Assembly (NCBI GenBank): GCA_945878135.1
Contig: CAMDUL010000016.1
Span: 1 to 61,672 of the forward strand
Reading direction: 5' to 3'
From: Chthoniobacter flavus
Lineage (GTDB): Bacteria; Verrucomicrobiota; Verrucomicrobiia; Chthoniobacterales; JACTMZ01
Length of the DNA stretch: 61,672 nt
Numbering within the stretch: the stretch's first letter is position 1; each line of letters starts with the position of its first letter. The position numbers were made by a program, and so were the translations under genes. Shown here piece after piece: positions 1 to 7,177 of the stretch. The notes under the pieces are model-generated. The model made no database searches. It saw only the letters and a program-made list of their open reading frames with translations, and was not told the DNA's origin.

Positions 1-483
1 GTGAACACGCACAGGACCGATCCGAAGAAGGCGGACACCGACGGCGACGGGTTGAGCGACGGTGCGGAGGTGAACACGCACAAGACCGATCCGAAGAAGG
101 CGGACACCGACGGCGACGGGTTGAGCGACGGTGCGGAGGTGAACACGCACAAGACCGATCCGAAGAAGGCGGACACCGACGGCGACGGTTTGAACGACGC
201 TGCGGAAGTGAACACGCACAAGACCGATCCGAAGAAGGCGGACACCGACGCTGACGGTTTGAACGACGCTGCGGAGGTGAACACGCACGGCACGGATCCG
301 AACAAAGCGGACACCGACGCTGACGGTTTGAGCGACGGCGCGGAGGTGAACACGCACGGCACTGATCCGAACAAGGCGGACACCGACGGCGACGGGTTGA
401 GCGACGGCGCGGAGGTGAACACGCACGGGACGGATCCGAACAAGCCGGATACCGACGGCGACGGGTTGAGCGACGGCGCGGAG
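1..483 (+). repeat. Seven tandem 69-bp coding repeats
   Basis: Copies begin at 1, 70, 139, 208, 277, 346 and 415, each exactly 69 bases and in frame. Copies 1-4 carry GATCCGAAGAAGGCGGAC while copies 5-7 carry the GATCCGAACAA variant, which suggests recent expansion from two subtypes. The array runs off the left edge, so the copy number is a minimum. Confidence 0.95.
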
Positions 484-3024
484 ATTTTGCGACTTAAATT
501 TAATCCTCTAGGCCCTGATTATGTGCCGACGTTCGTGCTCGTGGCAGAACCCCGGAACCCCGACGAAGATGCGGCGGGCTACGATGTGGAGAATGCAGGG
601 ATCGGCTACGTGGGGCAAGACTACGAGATTTCGATCACCGAGGTGACAAACCTCATGTATGCGAGGTTCCTCAATGCCATAGCAAAGACGGACTCGCTCT
701 ACGGCCTCTACAGCTCGGTGATGGGAAGCGACGCCAAGGGCGGCATCGTCCGTTCAGGCAGCAGCGGTAATTATACTTACGAAGTGAAGAGCGGATTGGA
801 AAACAGACCCGTCAACTTCGTGAGCCTCTTCGACACGCTGCGCTATATCAACTGGTTGCACAATGGAATGCCAACCACCCAAGTGCAGGACGAAACCACC
901 ACCGAGAACGGTGCTTACAAGCTTCTGGGGAGCAACCCACGACAAGTCGTGAGAAACTTCGCGGCAAAGTATTTCCTCCCCGACCAAGACGAATGGCACA
1001 AAGCGGCCTTTTTCGATCCTGCGCCGGGCGGAGGTCTGCCCAGCGACAGCTATTGGCCCTACGCGGACCAAACAACTACGGGACCGGGCGGCAACTTCGG
1101 CACCGGCCGCACGGCCATCGTGAGCACATCCGCAGGAGCCAGTCATTACGGGACCTACGACCAAGGCGGCAATGTTTGGGAATGGACCGAAACGGTTCTT
1201 CCCGACGAGCGCCGCCTGATCGCTCAGGGAAGGAGGCCGATGTCACCCGCTTTAATGACCCAAGAAACTGCAGATCTTGGCTTCCGCGTGGGCAAGGCAG
1301 TGCCGCGCTCGGAGGCAGGCCCTTTGGTGGTGCCCGTGCTGACACGGGTGGATGATGCGTTCAATTTGGGCGACGACACGGCGAACAACCGTGGTGCAGT
1401 CGCCTACGACTTTCAGATGGGAACATATGAGGTGACCAACGAGGAATACGCCGCATTCCTCAACGCCGTGGCTACGTCGGATAGCTTCTACGGTCTTTAC
1501 AATACGCGCATGGGCTCGGATGCCCAAGGAGGCATTATCCGCAGTGGCTCAAACGGGAACTTCGTCTACTCGGTCAAGTCGGGCTTTGGCCGAAAACCCG
1601 TCAATTTTGTCACTGTTTACAATGCCATGAGATATTGCAACTGGCTCCACAACGGCGCACAACTCGACAGCGACACGGAGTCGGGCGCTTACCGCCTGCT
1701 TGGCAACATTCCTTCGAATACTACGGTTCTTCGGCGCAATGCCGGGGCGCGGTACTATCTCCCAACCGAGGACGAGTGGTATAAAGCGGCGTTTTATGAC
1801 CCATCGATCGCCGGGATGCTAACCGGCAACTATTGGGCCTACGCCGTGAAGTCGGATGCAGCGAGTGGCAGCACGATCAACTTCGGCGGCGCTTTCGGTG
1901 GACTATCCGATGTGGCGACGCCCGGCTATCCGAGCTACTTCGGAACCTACGGGCAGAGCGGTAATGCCGCAGAGTGGACCGAATCTTTGTCAGGCTCCTC
2001 GCGTGTCGTGCGTGGAGGTCACTTCTCTTCGGCTCTGTCGAGTGTGTCAAATGCCGGTTTTTTCACCTTGGACCCCGCGACTGTGGCTGCAAATGTCGGA
2101 TTCAGGATCGCAGCTGCCAGGGGAACGCAAAGTATTGGCGCTTTTGCCACAGTTTCTTCCAAAACCTATGGTGACCCGCCATTTAGTATCACTTCTCCAA
2201 CCACAAGCAGTGGACTCCCGGTGTCGCTTTCGGTCAAGTCTGGGCCAGCCACGATCTCCGGCGAGACGATTACGATCACGGGTGCAGGTCTGGTCATTTT
2301 GGCTGCAAATCAGAGTGGTAATTGGGATTTTGACGCAGCTGCAGAAGTGACAACATCTTTCGAGGTGGCCAAACGCGCCCAAACTATTTCCTCTTTTGCG
2401 CCGATTGAGGCTAAGGCGCTCGGCTCAGAACCATTCAAGATCACGTTGCCCGCGGCATCTTCAGGATTACCTGTTACTGTGAGCATTAAATCCGGCCCTG
2501 CGACTATAGCGGGTGACGCTATCACACTAACTGGTCTCGGGACGGTTGTGTTGGGGGCAAACCAACCCGGAGACGCAAACAACAGGGCGGCGGCAGAAGT
2601 CCTGACCAGCTTCGCTGTGGTGAGTTTCGACTCCGAATTTCAGACATGGCTCGGACGGTATCCTTCAATGAACCCCTTGAAGAAAGGTCCCACCGATGAC
2701 GCTGACGGTGACGGCTTTCCGAATATTTTCGAATTTGCAGCAGACTGGGATCCTTCGTCTGCATCCAATGATGAGAAATTCGCTCCTGTTATTTCGGGTG
2801 GTGAGCTTCGCATGACTTACAAGCGTAGGAGAGACCACGCTGCCCTTGGGCTTCAAATTTATGTCGAAACGAGCGGTAGCTTGGTATCGATCGATTGGAC
2901 AAGAGTTGGTGTCGTAGAAGAGGTGATTGCCAGCAATAGCACCTTGGAAACAATCCAAGCGTCTGTGCCGATGCAGTCGGCTGCGCGAAAGTTTCTCCGC
3001 GTCAGGGTTTTGATAAACTTTTAA
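1..3024 (+). CDS. Extracellular repeat protein with DxDxDG repeats and two FGE-like domains (5' partial)
   Basis: The reading frame is open to the first base, so the true start lies upstream. Window residues 1-161 are seven 23-residue repeats with a DTDGDGLSDGAE core, a calcium-binding pattern of the thrombospondin type 3 kind. Two formylglycine-generating-enzyme/sulfatase-modifying-factor-like domains follow (about 198-434 and 455-708), each with EVTN near the start, LPxxDEWxKAAFxDP and a G(N)xxEWTE segment. The second keeps a VVRGGHF motif; the first lacks it and looks degenerate. Residues about 709-875 hold two MBG-like beta repeats (SxGLPVxxSxKSGPATI). The C-terminus has another DADGDGFPN motif. 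In bacteria such proteins are usually secreted or surface-bound; catalytic FGE activity is not implied. It ends four bases past the start of the convergent DUF885 stop. Confidence 0.8.
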   Translation: MNTHRTDPKKADTDGDGLSDGAEVNTHKTDPKKADTDGDGLSDGAEVNTHKTDPKKADTDGDGLNDAAEVNTHKTDPKKADTDADGLNDAAEVNTHGTDPNKADTDADGLSDGAEVNTHGTDPNKADTDGDGLSDGAEVNTHGTDPNKPDTDGDGLSDGAEILRLKFNPLGPDYVPTFVLVAEPRNPDEDAAGYDVENAGIGYVGQDYEISITEVTNLMYARFLNAIAKTDSLYGLYSSVMGSDAKGGIVRSGSSGNYTYEVKSGLENRPVNFVSLFDTLRYINWLHNGMPTTQVQDETTTENGAYKLLGSNPRQVVRNFAAKYFLPDQDEWHKAAFFDPAPGGGLPSDSYWPYADQTTTGPGGNFGTGRTAIVSTSAGASHYGTYDQGGNVWEWTETVLPDERRLIAQGRRPMSPALMTQETADLGFRVGKAVPRSEAGPLVVPVLTRVDDAFNLGDDTANNRGAVAYDFQMGTYEVTNEEYAAFLNAVATSDSFYGLYNTRMGSDAQGGIIRSGSNGNFVYSVKSGFGRKPVNFVTVYNAMRYCNWLHNGAQLDSDTESGAYRLLGNIPSNTTVLRRNAGARYYLPTEDEWYKAAFYDPSIAGMLTGNYWAYAVKSDAASGSTINFGGAFGGLSDVATPGYPSYFGTYGQSGNAAEWTESLSGSSRVVRGGHFSSALSSVSNAGFFTLDPATVAANVGFRIAAARGTQSIGAFATVSSKTYGDPPFSITSPTTSSGLPVSLSVKSGPATISGETITITGAGLVILAANQSGNWDFDAAAEVTTSFEVAKRAQTISSFAPIEAKALGSEPFKITLPAASSGLPVTVSIKSGPATIAGDAITLTGLGTVVLGANQPGDANNRAAAEVLTSFAVVSFDSEFQTWLGRYPSMNPLKKGPTDDADGDGFPNIFEFAADWDPSSASNDEKFAPVISGGELRMTYKRRRDHAALGLQIYVETSGSLVSIDWTRVGVVEEVIASNSTLETIQASVPMQSAARKFLRVRVLINF

Positions 3025-4631
3025 TCTCGGAACCAACTGAACGGCACCGCGCCGTGGGAAAGGAGGCGGTCGTTGAATTCGCGCAGGCTGCCGCGATGCG
3101 CGGCGTGCAGTGCTTTCACTTTTTCGCGTCCGAGCAGATAACTCATCGGCACGGTCGGCGCGGCGGTGTACCAATTCACGTCGGCGGCGGCGCGGGCGCG
3201 GGTGAACCCGACGTGTTTCATCAAATGTTCCATGGCGGCGGCGTGGGACATCCCGCCGGTGTGCAGTCCGATGTCGACCAGGATCCGGTGGGCGCGCCAG
3301 AGGGCGTCGTGCAGTTGGATGAGCCGGGCGTGCGGGGCGCGGTAAATCTTGCGCTCGATGCAGAGCTGTTCGCACCAGAGCGTCCAGCCTTCGTAAAAAA
3401 TGGCGTGCGAGAACATGCGCCGCAGCCGGCTCGGGTGACGGTTCTGCACGATGAATTGCAGGTGATGCCCCGGATACGCCTCGTGGGCGCAGGTCAGTTC
3501 CAATCCGAAATGCTGGGCGATCTCGGCCCGGCGGTCCGTCTCGTTCTTCGCGTGCTGCGAGAGATCGTTGACCCAGAAAAGGCCCGTCTGGTCGCGATCG
3601 AACGGCCCGGGCGCGCCGTAGGCGGCGGTGGGGAATTGTTCGCGCAGGAAGCCGGGGACGGGAATGACTTTCAATCTTTCGCCGCGGGGCAGGCTGACCA
3701 GGCCCGCCGTGGCGAGGTGTTTTTTGATTTGTGCGGTGACGTTGCGGTATTCGGCCAGGAGGTCGCCGGCGGACGGCTGCCATTCGTCGCGCAACCGCTC
3801 GAGGATTTCGTGGGCCGGGCGGCGTCCGAATTTGGCCGCTTCGCGTTTGAGTTCGGCCGAGACCGAGGCGACGAGGCGCCGGCCCTCGGCCAGCAACTCC
3901 GCCGCGCTCGCGTCGGTGCCCAGGCGCTCGCGCAGGAGGAATTCGAAATTCGCGCGGCCCACCGCGAAACCGTTCGCCGGGCCGGTCGGGATTTTCTCCA
4001 GGCTTCGCGCATACGCGCGGAAAGCGTCGGCCGCGCGGGCGAAAAGCCGACGGGCCCGGGCGGGTGACTTCGCGAGCGGCACGACTTGACCGGAAGCCTG
4101 TTCGAGAAAAGTTGCGGCATGCCGGCTGGAGCGCACGGCCAACTTCGTCCAGAGCGGCACCGGCCGGCGCAGGCCGGCCCGGCCCTCGTCGAGGAAGCGC
4201 GGGATGTCGGCGAGCAGCGCCAGGATGTCGGGTGTGACGGGACGCAGGTTGTCCGCGTGCCGCACGAGCAGGTGGAAGACGGCATTGACCGCGGTCCCGC
4301 TGTGGGTCTGCGGGTCGAGTTGCCAGCGGGGATGATCGCGCTGGAAAAAAAGCGCGGTGCGGAGGTAAGCGAGGAAGGCGCGGCGGTCGGTCCAATCGTC
4401 GCCTTCCCCCGGCGGAAGTGCCTCGACCGCCGGCAGCGTTGCTTCGAGCAAGCGGATGCGGCGGCGGTGCGAGGCCGGATCGTTGGGCCCGAGGCGACCG
4501 CGGTATTCGCGCAGACCGAGTTCCGCGGCGTCCTGCGGGGCCAGTTCCCACGCGGCGCGGAAGAACTTTTCCGCCGCGGCGTGCAGTCGCGGGGCGCGGC
4601 TGCGCGGGGGCGGACGGAAAACGGCCGGCAT
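3021..4631 (-). CDS. DUF885 family protein (putative metallopeptidase-like)
   Basis: 536 residues if started at the ATG at 4631 (MPAVFRPPPR). It carries the DUF885 hallmark HEAYPGHHLQ about two thirds along, followed by the conserved YEGWTLWCEQL segment and a C-terminal HTGGMSHAAAMEHL region. The HExxGHH arrangement resembles a metal-binding site, and members of the family are annotated as putative peptidases, but the substrate is unknown. No signal peptide is evident with this start. The gene lies 20 bases downstream of the secreted protein at 4652-5488 and is probably cotranscribed with it. Its stop overlaps the last bases of the convergent gene 1-3024. The open frame runs back to 5510, but that extension overlaps a better coding frame and is not expected to be translated. 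Confidence 0.85.
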   Translation of the reverse strand: MPAVFRPPPRSRAPRLHAAAEKFFRAAWELAPQDAAELGLREYRGRLGPNDPASHRRRIRLLEATLPAVEALPPGEGDDWTDRRAFLAYLRTALFFQRDHPRWQLDPQTHSGTAVNAVFHLLVRHADNLRPVTPDILALLADIPRFLDEGRAGLRRPVPLWTKLAVRSSRHAATFLEQASGQVVPLAKSPARARRLFARAADAFRAYARSLEKIPTGPANGFAVGRANFEFLLRERLGTDASAAELLAEGRRLVASVSAELKREAAKFGRRPAHEILERLRDEWQPSAGDLLAEYRNVTAQIKKHLATAGLVSLPRGERLKVIPVPGFLREQFPTAAYGAPGPFDRDQTGLFWVNDLSQHAKNETDRRAEIAQHFGLELTCAHEAYPGHHLQFIVQNRHPSRLRRMFSHAIFYEGWTLWCEQLCIERKIYRAPHARLIQLHDALWRAHRILVDIGLHTGGMSHAAAMEHLMKHVGFTRARAAADVNWYTAAPTVPMSYLLGREKVKALHAAHRGSLREFNDRLLSHGAVPFSWFRD

Positions 4632-4651
4632 GGCGCGGGAGGCGGCGGGGG

Positions 4652-5488
4652 CTAGTCTTTTTTCACGATCTGGCCCGCTTGGTCGACGCGGGCGGACATG
4701 ATCGTGTTGATTTCGACCGCGAGGTCGCGCATCTGCTCGACTTCGGACTTCGAGGGCGCGCGGTCGGCGGCATCGCCGGCGATTTTGCGGATGGTTTGCA
4801 ACCGCGAGGTGATGGCGGTGGCCAGTTCGGTGTTTTTCAGGCGCGGGTTGAGCGTGGAAAGCCGTTCGAGGAAGTAGTCCATGACGTCGGGTTTCATCAG
4901 CCCGGCGGCGCGTTGCGGGCTGTAATGGCCGGCTGTGACCATGGTGCCGATCTCGAAGCCGCGCAGCCATCCGCCGAGACTGATCATGTGTGCCATTTCC
5001 TCGTCGCGCAGTTCGATCATGGCTTCCTCGACATCCGCCTGCGTTTTGATCAGCTCGAGCTTGAGTCCGGGCCAGTCGCCCCGCGTGCCGAGTTCGAGGA
5101 GACTGCCGGCGCGGGTCGAGAGGCGCTGCCCCACGGCAAGGCTCTTGGCCTGGCGCAGGAGGGCGCGGCCGACATTCTGGATGAGGCCCTTCTGCTCGGC
5201 CACCACGGCGAAAAACCCGTCGCAGATGAGCGACCCGAAATTGAGCGAGGTTTGGAAACGGTTGTTGTAGGTGCGGTCGAAATCGGTCGAGGCGATCAGG
5301 TCGACAGGCACCGGCTTGAAGGCCTCCAACTCGGTGAAGAGGCGCTGGATGGACGGCGCGGTCAGCTCGTTGACCCCGAGTTCCTCGCGGGCGAAATCGT
5401 CGCGCAGGATTTCCGGCGGCGATTCGTTCTCGCCGCGGACGGCATGGGCCGCGAGGGCGAGGGAAGAAATGAGGAGCGCGGTGCGCAT
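4652..5488 (-). CDS. Secreted protein of unknown function
   Basis: 278 residues from the ATG at 5488. The first 19 residues (MRTALLISSLALAAHAVRG) form a clear signal peptide. The mature part is mostly helical by composition, with several charged stretches such as ELRDEEMAHM; I recognise no catalytic motif and no family. Codon usage matches its neighbours. It precedes the DUF885 gene by 20 bases, so the two probably form an operon and act in the same extracytoplasmic process. It is divergent from the universal stress gene at 5591, leaving about 100 bases for both promoters. A frame extension to 6268 overlaps well-supported plus-strand genes and was rejected. Confidence 0.7.
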   Translation of the reverse strand: MRTALLISSLALAAHAVRGENESPPEILRDDFAREELGVNELTAPSIQRLFTELEAFKPVPVDLIASTDFDRTYNNRFQTSLNFGSLICDGFFAVVAEQKGLIQNVGRALLRQAKSLAVGQRLSTRAGSLLELGTRGDWPGLKLELIKTQADVEEAMIELRDEEMAHMISLGGWLRGFEIGTMVTAGHYSPQRAAGLMKPDVMDYFLERLSTLNPRLKNTELATAITSRLQTIRKIAGDAADRAPSKSEVEQMRDLAVEINTIMSARVDQAGQIVKKD

Positions 5489-5590
5489 ATCCGAAAGGGG
5501 ACCCTGCCACAAATGCCCGCGGGTGTCCATGGGACGAAGTCCCCCGATTTCTCGCTGGCCCGCGGGCGGCCGGAGGCGGATGATGAGCCC

Positions 5591-6049
5591 ATGAAGAAGG
5601 TGCTGGTGCCGGTTGATTTCAGCGATGCGCAGGGGCGTTTGATCGAAGCGGCCGAAAAAGAGGCGGCCCTCCGGGGTGCCTCGCTCGTGCTTTTCCATGT
5701 CATCGAACCCGCGGCCGAGGTGGCGGGTTTCGAAACCGACCCCGAAATGATGCGCTTGCGCATCGGGCAGGATCTGGAGGCCGAGCAACGCATCGAGGCC
5801 GAACGGCTCGGGGAGTTGGCCAAGCAGGTCGGCGCGCGCGGCGTGGCCTGCGACTCGGCGGTGCGTTTCGGGTTGCCTGCGGACGAAATCCTGTCCGCCG
5901 CCGCCGAGCATGGTGCCGATCTCCTGGTCATGGGCTCGCACGGCCACGGCGCGCTTTATCATTTGTTCACCGGCAGCGTCGTCACCGGCGTGCTCAAGCG
6001 GTCGACCTGTCCCGTGCTCGTGGTCCCGCTCCGCGACAGAAGCAAGTAG
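5591..6049 (+). CDS. Universal stress protein (UspA family, ATP-binding type)
   Basis: 152 residues starting MKKVLVPVDFS at 5591, the typical first beta strand of a Usp domain. The C-terminal nucleotide-binding signature G-x2-G-x9-G-S is intact (GSHGHGALYHLFTGS), followed by the usual SxCPVLVVP strand. Such proteins are small cytoplasmic dimers that bind ATP and help survival under stress or starvation. Length is normal for a single domain. It heads a plus-strand group with the Nudix and TSUP genes; the gap to the Nudix start is 19 bases. Confidence 0.93.
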   Translation: MKKVLVPVDFSDAQGRLIEAAEKEAALRGASLVLFHVIEPAAEVAGFETDPEMMRLRIGQDLEAEQRIEAERLGELAKQVGARGVACDSAVRFGLPADEILSAAAEHGADLLVMGSHGHGALYHLFTGSVVTGVLKRSTCPVLVVPLRDRSK

Positions 6050-6068
6050 GTCCGCGAGGGGCGCGTTT

Positions 6069-6566
6069 ATGACGACCGACTGGTCCGCCTGGGAGCCGCG
6101 CGAGCGGGCAAACCTTTGTTTCGTGGTGCGGGGCGCCGAGGTGCTCCTCATCCACAAAAAGCGCGGCCTCGGCGCGGGCAAGATCAACGGCCCGGGCGGA
6201 CGTCTCGAGCCGGGAGAGACGGCGCTCGAGTCCGCGGTGCGCGAGGTGCAGGAGGAACTTTGCGTCACGCCGCGCGATCCGCGGCAACGCGGCGAACTGC
6301 ATTTCCAGTTCGCCGACGGCTACGCCTTGCACTGCACGGTCTTCGTCGCCGACGGCTGCGACGGGGAGCCTTGCGAAACCGCCGAGGCTGTGCCGCTGTG
6401 GGTGCGGCAGGACGAGATTCCTTTCGAGAAAATGTGGGCGGACGACCGTCATTGGTTGCCCGGCGCGCTCGCGGGACGGAGTTTCCGCGGCTACTTCGAG
6501 TTCGACCGCGACCGCATGCTGGCCCACCGCATGGAATGGCTCGGGGAGGAGCGGCCGGCGCCATGA
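6069..6566 (+). CDS. MTH1-like Nudix hydrolase (oxidised-purine dNTPase)
   Basis: 165 residues. The Nudix box is GRLEPGETALESAVREVQEE, matching GX5EX7REUXEE. What stands out is similarity to the eukaryotic MTH1 layout: KKRGLGAG before the box, an Asn in INGPGG where human MTH1 has its base-contacting Asn, WVRQDEIPFEKMWADD with the paired Asp residues, and SFRGYFEF near the end. In MTH1 these contact 8-oxo-dGTP and 2-hydroxy-dATP, so sanitising oxidised nucleotides is the likely role. Its position behind a stress protein fits. The stop overlaps the start of the TSUP gene in an ATGA, implying translational coupling. Confidence 0.88.
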   Translation: MTTDWSAWEPRERANLCFVVRGAEVLLIHKKRGLGAGKINGPGGRLEPGETALESAVREVQEELCVTPRDPRQRGELHFQFADGYALHCTVFVADGCDGEPCETAEAVPLWVRQDEIPFEKMWADDRHWLPGALAGRSFRGYFEFDRDRMLAHRMEWLGEERPAP

Positions 6567-6928
6567 CCACCGCGCAATTCCTGCTCGGCGTCGGCATCGG
6601 CGCGTTGACCGGCGTGCTGGCCGCGCTGTGCGGTGTCGGTGGCGGACTGATCATGGTCCCGGCTTTTGTCTTCTTCCTCGCGCTGGACCAAAAGTCCGCC
6701 ATCGCCACCTCTCTCGCGGTCATTATCGCCGTCTCCCTCGTGGCCACCGCCAAGTATTCCGCAGCTTCCCTCGTCAAATGGCAGGTGGTCCTGCCCGTCA
6801 TGCTCGGGGCTGTTGTCACCACTTGGTTGGCCACCGATCTGCTCAAACACCTTTCCAACGATGTGCTCACCCGCATTTTCGCAATCTTGATGATCGTGGT
6901 AGGGATTCGGATGCTGCTGGTGAAATGA
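6563..6928 (+). CDS. Half-size TSUP (TauE/SafE-like) membrane protein
   Basis: 121 residues, starting in the ATGA overlap at 6563. The N-terminal half-repeat of the TSUP family is recognisable: GALTGVLAALCGVGGGLIMVPAF followed by hydrophobic segments around residues 55-70, 77-95 and 103-120. Full TSUP permeases have about 250 residues and eight helices from two such halves. Here only one half is present, ending normally at a TGA without an obvious frameshift, so it may work as a homodimer. Substrate (sulfite, organosulfonate or another anion) cannot be deduced. An inverted repeat GGTGAAAT-G-ATTTCACC (6919-6935) spans the stop codon. Confidence 0.8.
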   Translation: MTTAQFLLGVGIGALTGVLAALCGVGGGLIMVPAFVFFLALDQKSAIATSLAVIIAVSLVATAKYSAASLVKWQVVLPVMLGAVVTTWLATDLLKHLSNDVLTRIFAILMIVVGIRMLLVK

Positions 6929-6946
6929 TTTCACCGATTTCCTCAA

Positions 6947-6964
6947 TGTCACAAAATTGTCACA
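6947..6964. promoter_or_regulatory. Direct repeat TGTCACA x2, possible operator
   Basis: TGTCACA occurs at 6947-6953 and 6958-6964, spaced by 11 bases, one helical turn, in the AT-rich gap between 6928 and 7178. The spacing suits a regulator binding one face of the DNA. Which promoter it would serve is unclear. Confidence 0.3.
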
Positions 6965-7037
6965 TTACGTAAACTATTGGTATTCAGAATATTAATCCGA
7001 AGAAAATGCGCCATCAAAAAAATCTTCATTTTTTCCC

Positions 7038-7065
7038 TTGCCTGATGCGTGGCGCGTGTTATTTT
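7038..7065 (+). promoter_or_regulatory. Sigma70-like promoter TTGCCT-16-TATTTT
   Basis: TTGCCT at 7038-7043 and TATTTT at 7060-7065 with a 16-base spacer. Expected start of transcription is near 7072, directly before three successive hairpins. A near-identical hexamer pair precedes the aminotransferase gene at 50749. Confidence 0.45.
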
Positions 7066-7071
7066 GCTCAC

Positions 7072-7145
7072 ATCTTTAGTAAAGATTGTTCTGGGGGGAA
7101 CAGCAGCCCTTCTCGCCATTCGGTGAGGAGGGCTGCAACTTTTTA
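7072..7145 (+). ncRNA. Candidate small structured RNA or attenuator leader
   Basis: Between the predicted promoter and a strong terminator lie about 75 bases with three hairpins in a row: ATCTTT-AGT-AAAGAT (7072-7086), TGTTC-TGGGGG-GAACA (near 7087-7102, exposing a G-rich loop) and the terminator stem. There is no start codon with a plausible reading frame in it. It could be a free-standing small RNA, or a leader that controls read-through into the TamB-like gene at 7178. No known riboswitch family was recognised. Confidence 0.35.
7103..7145 (+). terminator. Rho-independent terminator
   Basis: GCAGCCCTTCTCGCC (7103-7117), a four-base loop ATTC and GGTGAGGAGGGCTGC (7122-7136) form a 15-pair stem with two G-U pairs, followed by AACTTTTTA. 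It sits 33 bases before the start codon of the next gene. Confidence 0.8.
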
Positions 7146-7177
7146 GGGGGATCACTTCAGGCCGCGCCCGCCGCGTT

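Noticed and set aside
1..483. Regular 69-bp repeats as a possible CRISPR array
   Set aside because: Repeats are contiguous without unique spacers and encode calcium-binding motifs in frame.
2665..4551. 628-codon open frame on the minus strand, Arg/Pro-rich
   Set aside because: Its product is a low-complexity Arg/Pro/Ala string, a shadow of the DUF885 gene in another frame in GC-rich DNA.
4418..5590. Extension of the universal stress frame upstream to 4418
   Set aside because: The region is the coding sequence of two minus-strand genes; the Usp fold starts exactly at the ATG at 5591.
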